DNA from: Clostridia bacterium
GTDB lineage: Bacteria > Bacillota > Clostridia > Oscillospirales > Acutalibacteraceae
DNA length: 20,621 bases
Assembly: GCA_017431755.1 (NCBI GenBank)
Contig: JAFRKM010000018.1
Span: forward strand, 1 to 20,621
Direction of reading: 5' to 3'
In this document: one piece after another, positions 15,861-20,621 of the stretch
Numbering within the stretch: the stretch's first letter is position 1
How the letters are laid out: every line of letters starts with the position of its first letter
Notes under the pieces: generated by a model
The model's input: the letters and a program-made list of their open reading frames with translations, nothing else
What the model was told of the DNA's origin: nothing
Databases searched by the model: none
Position numbers and translations under genes: made by a program

Positions 15861-16466
15861 ATGGATAAATATATTATAACTCCACTTGAAAAATTATCAG
15901 AACATTTTGAAAAATTGCCTGGTATTGGCGGAAAAACTGCAAAACGCCTAGCTTATGCAGTTTTAAAAATGCCATATGAAAAAGCCGAATCTTTTGCAAA
16001 CGCAATTTTGGAAGCTCAAAAAAATATTAATTATTGCAAAAAGTGCTGCAACTTTACAGAAAAAGAAATATGCGATATATGCAGCGACACTTCTCGCGAT
16101 GCATCTATAATATGCGTAGTGGAAGACCCTCGCGATGTTTTGGCAATTGAGCGCACCGGCGAATTCAATTTAGTTTACCATGTTCTTCATGGAGTAATTT
16201 CGCCATTAAATGGAATTGGCCCGGAACAAATTCACATAAAAGAGCTTTTAGACAGAATAAAAAATGAAAATATAAAAGAAGTAATAATGGCCACAAACCC
16301 CACGGTTGAAGGTGAAGCAACCTCTATGTATATTTCTAAATTATTAAAACCACTGGGAATTAAAGTTACGCGCCTAGCGTATGGTGTACCTGTAGGTGCC
16401 AGCTTGGAATACGCCGACGAAGTTACACTTTCTCGAGCATTACAAGGTAGAAGCGAAATAGTCTGA
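15861..16466 (+). CDS. recR: Recombination mediator protein RecR
   Basis: A 201-residue protein for RecFOR-dependent repair and RecA loading. It shows helix-hairpin-helix LPGIGGKTAKRLAY (residues 19-32), a C4 zinc finger (CKKCCNF...CDIC), a Toprim domain starting IICVVEDPRDVLAIE and the C-terminal EYADEVTLSRALQGR. The gap to ybaB is 3 bases and no strong ribosome binding site is seen, so translation is probably coupled. The stop is TGA; the next codons are TTT TAA, so readthrough would add only two residues. Confidence 0.97.
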   Translation: MDKYIITPLEKLSEHFEKLPGIGGKTAKRLAYAVLKMPYEKAESFANAILEAQKNINYCKKCCNFTEKEICDICSDTSRDASIICVVEDPRDVLAIERTGEFNLVYHVLHGVISPLNGIGPEQIHIKELLDRIKNENIKEVIMATNPTVEGEATSMYISKLLKPLGIKVTRLAYGVPVGASLEYADEVTLSRALQGRSEIV

Positions 16467-16503
16467 TTTTAAAAAAATAATCAATTAAATTATTTAAAAA
16501 AAT

Positions 16504-16534
16504 AAAAACACTTGCTACCAAGCAGTGTTTTTTA
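16504..16534 (+). terminator. Rho-independent terminator after recR
   Basis: AAAACACTTGCT (16505-16515 region) pairs with AGCAGTGTTTT around an ACCA loop, with one bulged T, followed by TTTTTT. It separates the dnaX-ybaB-recR unit from hprK. Confidence 0.85.
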
Positions 16535-16564
16535 AATTTATATATTCTAATTATTTTTTTTATG

Positions 16565-16573
16565 TGGTATAAT
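16565..16573 (+). promoter_or_regulatory. Extended -10 promoter for hprK
   Basis: TGGTATAAT fits TGnTATAAT exactly. The -35 position (16545-16550, TTCTAA) is poor, consistent with an extended -10 promoter. It lies 33 bases before the hprK ATG. Confidence 0.65.
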
Positions 16574-16606
16574 TTATTAAAATACATATTTTAGGTGGTG
16601 TCGAAA

Positions 16607-17581
16607 ATGTCTTCTTCAAATTTTTATATAAAACTATCTGATATCATAAACGAGCTTTCTTTTGAAATTATATTTATGCCCAAAGACCCACAAAAAGTAA
16701 AAATCACATCGCAAAATATAAACCGTTTAGGGTTAGAACTAATTGGACCTATTAAACATTTTGACAACAAAAGAATTGTTATTATGGGCGAAAGCGAAAG
16801 TTACTTTCTATCCACATTAACTTCTGAAGAAATTTACAAATCTATTGAAGCCATTTTATCACTTAAACCCCCAGCGCTTGTTATCACGTACGGTATAAAA
16901 CCTTTACCGGAAATACTACAAGTTGCTAATAAATATAAAATACCGGTATTGGCTTCCCAAGAAAAAGCATCTGACGTTATAGCTGAACTTTCACCACTTT
17001 TAAATATACACCTTGCACCAAGAATCACAAGATCCGGAGGTTTATTAAACGTACATGGTGAAGGAATATTTTTAACCGGAGAAAGTGGCGTTGGAAAAAG
17101 TGAAACTGCGATTGAACTTTTAAAACGTGGCCATAAACTTATTGCAGATGATTCAGTAGAAATAAGAAAAATTCCCAAAAATACATTAATAGGCGCCTCA
17201 CCCGAAAATATAAGGCATTTTATTGAAGTGCGTGGAGTTGGAATAATAAATGCCCGAAGAATATTTGGTATTGGTTCTGTAAAGCTTAATGAAACTATAG
17301 ACATGGTTGTGAATCTGGAAGCTTGGGATGATCAAAAACAGTACGACCGTATGGGTGCAGAATATAAATATACCGAAATACTTGGAGTTCAAGTGCCATA
17401 CGTTAATATACCAGTAAGGCCCGGGAGAAACCTTGCTGTAATTATTGAAGTTGCTGCTATGAATAACAGGCAACGCAAACTCGGCTACAATGCCGCAAGA
17501 GAATTATTTATAAATTTAGGCATGGATTATCCAAAACAAGAGCCATCTCCAGAAGCCGAAAAATGTATATGGGACATTTAG
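16607..17581 (+). CDS. hprK: HPr kinase/phosphorylase
   Basis: A 324-residue bifunctional enzyme that phosphorylates and dephosphorylates Ser46 of HPr, setting carbon catabolite repression in Firmicutes. The Walker A loop is GESGVGKSETAI, the HPrK signature is EVRGVGIINARRIFG, and the conserved C-terminal stretch RPGRNLAVIIEVAAMN is present. ATG 16607 is served by AGGTGG; the in-frame GTG at 16595 lies within that box. The stop is TAG, the only TAG stop in the window. HprK heads a likely operon with murB and whiA. Confidence 0.96.
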   Translation: MSSSNFYIKLSDIINELSFEIIFMPKDPQKVKITSQNINRLGLELIGPIKHFDNKRIVIMGESESYFLSTLTSEEIYKSIEAILSLKPPALVITYGIKPLPEILQVANKYKIPVLASQEKASDVIAELSPLLNIHLAPRITRSGGLLNVHGEGIFLTGESGVGKSETAIELLKRGHKLIADDSVEIRKIPKNTLIGASPENIRHFIEVRGVGIINARRIFGIGSVKLNETIDMVVNLEAWDDQKQYDRMGAEYKYTEILGVQVPYVNIPVRPGRNLAVIIEVAAMNNRQRKLGYNAARELFINLGMDYPKQEPSPEAEKCIWDI

Positions 17582-17620
17582 TAATTAATAATAATTAAAT
17601 GTAAAATGAGTTTACCACGA

Positions 17621-17639
17621 TTGGAGTGAATTTTTTATA
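17621..17639 (+). promoter_or_regulatory. Ribosome binding site placing murB on an AUA start
   Basis: TTGGAGTGA at 17621-17629 is the only good Shine-Dalgarno before murB. ATA 17637-17639 is the first plausible in-frame start, 10 bases after GGAG. The nearest ATG, 17706, is 80 bases away and has no such site. Confidence 0.55.
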
Positions 17640-18563
17640 TATACCATTTATGACTCTATTGCAAAATTATCCGAAAATCTAGGCTGCACAGCTTTAAAAA
17701 ATGAAATGATGAAAAATCATACTTCGTTTAAAATTGGCGGCCCGGCTGATTTGTTTATTTATATTAATAATGAAAGTTCTTTAAAAATTATCATAAAAGA
17801 GTTAAATAGTATTGATATACCTTTTTTTATTCTTGGAAACGGTAGCAATCTTTTGGTATCTGATGACGGATACAGAGGAGTAGTTTTAAGTTTAGCCAAA
17901 AGTGAAAAAAACATAATTTTAAAAAATAACGATACTATAATTTGTAGTGCAGGCATATCGTTGGCTCGAGCATGCGTATTTGCTATGAAAAATTCGCTGT
18001 CTGGGCTTGAGTTTGCTTGGGGGATTCCAGGCACATGTGGTGGTGCATTATTTATGAATGCCGGCGCTTATGGAAATGACATTTCCAATATAATTAAAAA
18101 CAGCAAATATATCGATAAAAATGGCAATGAAAAAACTTTAAATAAAAACGAAATGAAGCTTTCTTACAGAAAAAGTTTTTACTCGGAATTTAATGACAAC
18201 TGTATTATTTCTTTGGAGTTTAAATTAAAACCTTCCTACCTAGATAAAATAAAAGAAAAAATGTATGAAAACATACACAAAAGAAAATCTAAACAACCTC
18301 TGGATTACCCAAACGCAGGCAGTATTTTTAAACGTCCGGAAGGATATTTTGCTGGAACATTAATTGAAAACGCCGGGCTTAAAGAGTACTCTATCGGCGG
18401 GGCTATGGTTAGCCCTAAACACGCAGGATTCATTATAAATACTGGTGACGCTACTGCAGAAGACGTTAAAAAATTAATCGATTATATTAAAAAAACAGTA
18501 TTTGAAAAATTTGGTGTACTGCTTGAATGTGAAATAAAAACTTTAGGAAATATAAATTTATAA
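17637..18563 (+). CDS. murB: UDP-N-acetylenolpyruvoylglucosamine reductase MurB
   Basis: A 308-residue FAD enzyme that reduces UDP-GlcNAc-enolpyruvate to UDP-MurNAc. Visible are HTSFKIGGPAD, FAD-binding LGNGSNLLVSD, GLEFAWGIPGTCGGALFMNAGAYG, the SYRKSFY segment, catalytic Ser in NAGSIFKRP, and a late Glu in LLECEIKTLG. The usual helix before HTSFKIGG is encoded in frame (IYDSIAKLSENLGCTALKNE), so a start at ATG 17706 truncates it. The only start with a ribosome binding site is AUA 17637. It lies 55 bases after hprK and 15 before whiA. Confidence 0.93.
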   Translation: MYTIYDSIAKLSENLGCTALKNEMMKNHTSFKIGGPADLFIYINNESSLKIIIKELNSIDIPFFILGNGSNLLVSDDGYRGVVLSLAKSEKNIILKNNDTIICSAGISLARACVFAMKNSLSGLEFAWGIPGTCGGALFMNAGAYGNDISNIIKNSKYIDKNGNEKTLNKNEMKLSYRKSFYSEFNDNCIISLEFKLKPSYLDKIKEKMYENIHKRKSKQPLDYPNAGSIFKRPEGYFAGTLIENAGLKEYSIGGAMVSPKHAGFIINTGDATAEDVKKLIDYIKKTVFEKFGVLLECEIKTLGNINL

Positions 18564-18578
18564 AAAAGGAGTTTTAAA

Positions 18579-19469
18579 ATGTCCTTTTCGTATGAAATAA
18601 AAAATGAAATTTTATCTCTCCCTATAAATTCCATAAACTCGGCAAAAGCGGAGATCTTTGGAATGTTCATAACAGGCGAAAATGTAAATAATTATGAATC
18701 ATGCATTCGTTGCGAAAATGATTTTATAATAAAACGCCTGAAAAATAATTTCCTGAGTTACCCAAAGCTTGAAAAAATTATAACTATTAAAAATGAATAC
18801 ACATCTAAGTTTTTTTTTACCACCAATATTTCTCTTGCTCCTAAATTCATTTTAGAGTTTTACTCTAAATACAAAAAAACATTGTCAAAAGATAACAATG
18901 ACAATGAATTTTTATCCAGCTTTTTAAGAGGAATATTTTTAAGTTGCGGAAATATAAATGACCCAAAATCGGGATATCATTTAGAACTTAATTTGCCCAC
19001 AGAAGAACTAAGCAAAGAAATACTTGGCTTTTTAAATTCGGTTCAAACATGCGATTTTAAAGCTAAATTTATAAAAAGACGCAAAAATTTTATAGTATAC
19101 TTAAAAGACAGCGAATGCATAATAGACTTCTTAGTTTTTATTGGCGCAAAAAAATATGCTATGGAACTTATGCAAATAAAAATGATTAAAGAAGTGAGAA
19201 ACAACGTTAACCGCACAACAAATTTTGAAACAGCGAATCTTAATAAAATAACGAATTCTTCTTCAAATCAAATTCAAGCGATTAAAAAAATAAAAAACAC
19301 CGTAGGGCTAAGCTATTTACCCGATAAACTTTATAACGTTGCCAAAATTCGTTTGAAACACCCCTATATTTCATTAAAAGAATTTTCAAAACTGTGCGGT
19401 GAATCCATTAGTAAATCAGGAATAAATCACAGACTAAAAAAAATAATTAAAATAGCAAATGAACTTTAA
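18579..19469 (+). CDS. whiA: DNA-binding protein WhiA
   Basis: A 296-residue protein with the WhiA N-terminal LAGLIDADG-like domain (SFSYEIKNEILSLP start; FLRGIFLSCGNINDPKSGYHLEL) and a C-terminal helix-turn-helix (HPYISLKEFSKLCGESISKSGINHRLKKI). WhiA influences cell division and, in actinomycetes, sporulation. AAAAGGAG precedes the ATG. The C-terminal end meets sigF tail to tail with a five-base gap. The hprK-murB-whiA order is typical of Clostridia. Confidence 0.95.
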   Translation: MSFSYEIKNEILSLPINSINSAKAEIFGMFITGENVNNYESCIRCENDFIIKRLKNNFLSYPKLEKIITIKNEYTSKFFFTTNISLAPKFILEFYSKYKKTLSKDNNDNEFLSSFLRGIFLSCGNINDPKSGYHLELNLPTEELSKEILGFLNSVQTCDFKAKFIKRRKNFIVYLKDSECIIDFLVFIGAKKYAMELMQIKMIKEVRNNVNRTTNFETANLNKITNSSSNQIQAIKKIKNTVGLSYLPDKLYNVAKIRLKHPYISLKEFSKLCGESISKSGINHRLKKIIKIANEL

Positions 19470-19474
19470 AAACA

Positions 19475-20152
19475 TCATTTTAATTTTCCCCTTATAAATT
19501 TAAGCAGCGCTTTTTCCCTTCTTGATACTTGAACTTGTGTCATGCCCAGCACTTTGGCTATTTTTGTTTGTGTTTCACCTCTAAAAAATCTTAAATAAAT
19601 TAATTTTTTATCTTTATTTTCAAGCGTTTTAAATATTTGAATTAAAGATATTTTTATTGAAATTTTTTCATCATCAAAAAATACCGGTATATCAATATCA
19701 GCATTTCTTTTTTCAGAATTTGCGCCTAAGGAGCTCAGTGAAATCGGTGTTTTTGAAATTTCAACTGCTTCAATAATTTGTTCAGAATCTATATTTAATT
19801 TTTGCGAAAGTTCATTTATAGTGGGCTCTCTTTCATGGGATTTTATAAAGTTTTCTCTTTCGTAATTTATTTTAATCCCCAAATCTTTTAGCTTTCGGCT
19901 TACTTTTAAATATCCGTTTTCTCTGAATAATAACCTAATTTCTCCCAAAATTGCAGGCACAGCATAAGTTGAAAATTTTACTCCTCTTGCAGGGTCAAAA
20001 TTTTTTGCGGCTTTAGTAAGGCCTATACAGCCAGACTGAAACATATCATCATATTCTACACCGTGTTTCCGAAATCTTTGACAACACAAATGTACAAGCC
20101 CAAAATGTTTTTCTATATCAATTTTTTCAAATATAACTTCTTTATTTTTCAT
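19475..20152 (-). CDS. sigF: Forespore RNA polymerase sigma factor SigF
   Basis: A 225-residue sigma-70 family factor with region 2 (EYDDMFQSGCIGLTKAAKNF, FSTYAVPAILGEIRLLFRE), region 3 and a region 4 helix-turn-helix (TQTKIAKVLGMTQVQVSRRE). Sigma-F rather than sigma-G is inferred from the adjacent anti-sigma gene spoIIAB, whose end it overlaps by 11 bases. It directs early forespore transcription. The apparent stop is TGA, followed by TGT TTT TAA, so readthrough would add three residues and overlap the whiA stop codon on the other strand. Confidence 0.95.
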   Translation of the reverse strand: MKNKEVIFEKIDIEKHFGLVHLCCQRFRKHGVEYDDMFQSGCIGLTKAAKNFDPARGVKFSTYAVPAILGEIRLLFRENGYLKVSRKLKDLGIKINYERENFIKSHEREPTINELSQKLNIDSEQIIEAVEISKTPISLSSLGANSEKRNADIDIPVFFDDEKISIKISLIQIFKTLENKDKKLIYLRFFRGETQTKIAKVLGMTQVQVSRREKALLKFIRGKLK

Positions 20153-20591
20153 TTGATACAGGTCTGCGAATTATAAATTTTTGCAAAGTAACAGTGGTCC
20201 CCTTGCCAACTTTGGAACTTACTTTTATTTTATCCATAAAGCTTTGCATAACCGCAAAACCAAGGCCTGACCTCTCGCTTCCTCCGGTTGTAAACAGCGG
20301 TTCCATTGCTTGCTCAATATTTTCTATTCCGCATCCCCTATCTTTAATTCTTATAAGTATTTTTCCGTTACCGTATATTTTAGAAGATATGTAAATTTTC
20401 CCAATTCCGGATTTATATCCATGAACAATACAGTTCGTTACAGCTTCTGATACAGCCGTTTTTATATCCGCAAGCTCATCTATTGTGGGATCAAGCTGCG
20501 AAACAAACGCCGCCACCACCGACCTTGCAAACCCTTCGTTTGAAGATCTGCTTAAAAAATTTATATTCATTTCATTAATTATTTCTTGCAT
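20142..20591 (-). CDS. spoIIAB: Anti-sigma-F factor / serine kinase SpoIIAB
   Basis: A 149-residue GHKL-fold kinase that holds sigma-F inactive and phosphorylates SpoIIAA. The opening MNINFLSRSSNEGFAR and VAAFVSQLDPT are typical; the Bergerat ATP-binding motifs are EAVTNCIVHGY (N box), IRIKDRGCGI (G1) and GGSERSGLGFAVMQSFMD (G2). GGAGG lies 11 bases before ATG 20591; a downstream ATG in NEMNINF is a possible alternative start. The window holds the spoIIAB-sigF part of the spoIIA operon. Confidence 0.96.
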   Translation of the reverse strand: MQEIINEMNINFLSRSSNEGFARSVVAAFVSQLDPTIDELADIKTAVSEAVTNCIVHGYKSGIGKIYISSKIYGNGKILIRIKDRGCGIENIEQAMEPLFTTGGSERSGLGFAVMQSFMDKIKVSSKVGKGTTVTLQKFIIRRPVSNEK

Positions 20592-20594
20592 TAT

Positions 20595-20621
20595 TTATTT
20601 TTCCTCCTTTTCAAATATTCC
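20595..20621 (-). CDS. spoIIAA: Probable C-terminal end of SpoIIAA (partial)
   Basis: The last 27 bases read GIFEKEEK and TAA on the minus strand, ending three bases before the spoIIAB ATG and containing the spoIIAB ribosome binding site. Position in the spoIIA operon suggests the anti-anti-sigma factor; eight residues are too few to identify it alone. Confidence 0.4.
   Translation of the reverse strand, partial: GIFEKEEK

Noticed and set aside
16595..16606. GTG start for hprK
   Set aside because: It lies within the AGGTGGTG ribosome binding site; ATG 16607 is correctly spaced.
1..20621. CRISPR array, tRNA genes or insertion sequence
   Set aside because: No regularly spaced repeats, tRNA cloverleaf or transposase-like reading frame was found on either strand; the only repeat is the lectin duplication.

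Overview
The window is a 20.6-kb piece of an AT-rich (about 30% GC by eye), low-GC Gram-positive chromosome. It is most likely an uncultured, gut-type Clostridia. Three things point there. The gene neighbourhoods are firmicute: ECF module-truA, SRP RNA-dnaX-ybaB-recR, and hprK-murB-whiA. The forespore regulators SpoIIAB and sigma-F place it in an endospore-forming lineage. Ribosome binding sites are of the AGGAGG/AGGTGA type. Genes are tightly packed, and no stretch above 300 bases lacks a gene.

Layout. (1) 1-1431: the end of a large gene, cut by the left edge, encoding ricin-B-like lectin repeats followed by a ubiquitin-specific-protease-like (peptidase C19) domain; a strong terminator follows. 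(2) 1490-10466: a long rightward, probably single operon: ruvC-ruvA-ruvB (Holliday junction processing), glmM (cell wall precursor), an RlmI-type RNA methyltransferase, ecfA1-ecfA2-ecfT (vitamin transporter energising module), truA, and a membrane-anchored DUF5711 protein. (3) 10472-13748: a leftward pair, yhaN-like SMC ATPase and yhaO-like Mre11/SbcD nuclease. (4) 13810-16466: small SRP RNA, then dnaX-ybaB-recR. (5) 16565-19469: hprK-murB-whiA behind an extended -10 promoter. (6) 19475-20621: leftward spoIIAB-sigF, with what is probably the last eight codons of spoIIAA at the edge.

The main discovery candidates are linked. The lectin-USP gene is a eukaryotic-type deubiquitinase fold in a clostridial genome. 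Its reading frame is intact only if two UGA codons (97-99, 124-126) are translated. The DUF5711 gene likewise needs one UGA (9357-9359), inside its membrane helix, to be read as an amino acid. No UAA or UAG interrupts either gene. All three genes that appear to end in UGA (dnaX, recR, sigF) have another in-frame stop 18, 2 and 3 codons later. This suggests UGA is at least partly read as sense (tryptophan most likely, glycine possible), although about 30 other Trp positions in the window use UGG and the ATGA overlap of dnaX/ybaB argues that UGA can still stop. Separately, ecfA1 and murB have good Shine-Dalgarno sites but only an AUA at the expected start position.

Functionally, most of the window is housekeeping: recombination and repair (RuvABC, RecR, YhaN/YhaO), replication (DnaX), envelope synthesis (GlmM, MurB), RNA modification (TruA, methyltransferase), protein targeting (SRP RNA), carbon regulation (HPrK) and sporulation/cell-cycle control (WhiA, SpoIIAB, sigma-F). 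The lectin-USP gene is the one clearly accessory, host-interaction-like element.
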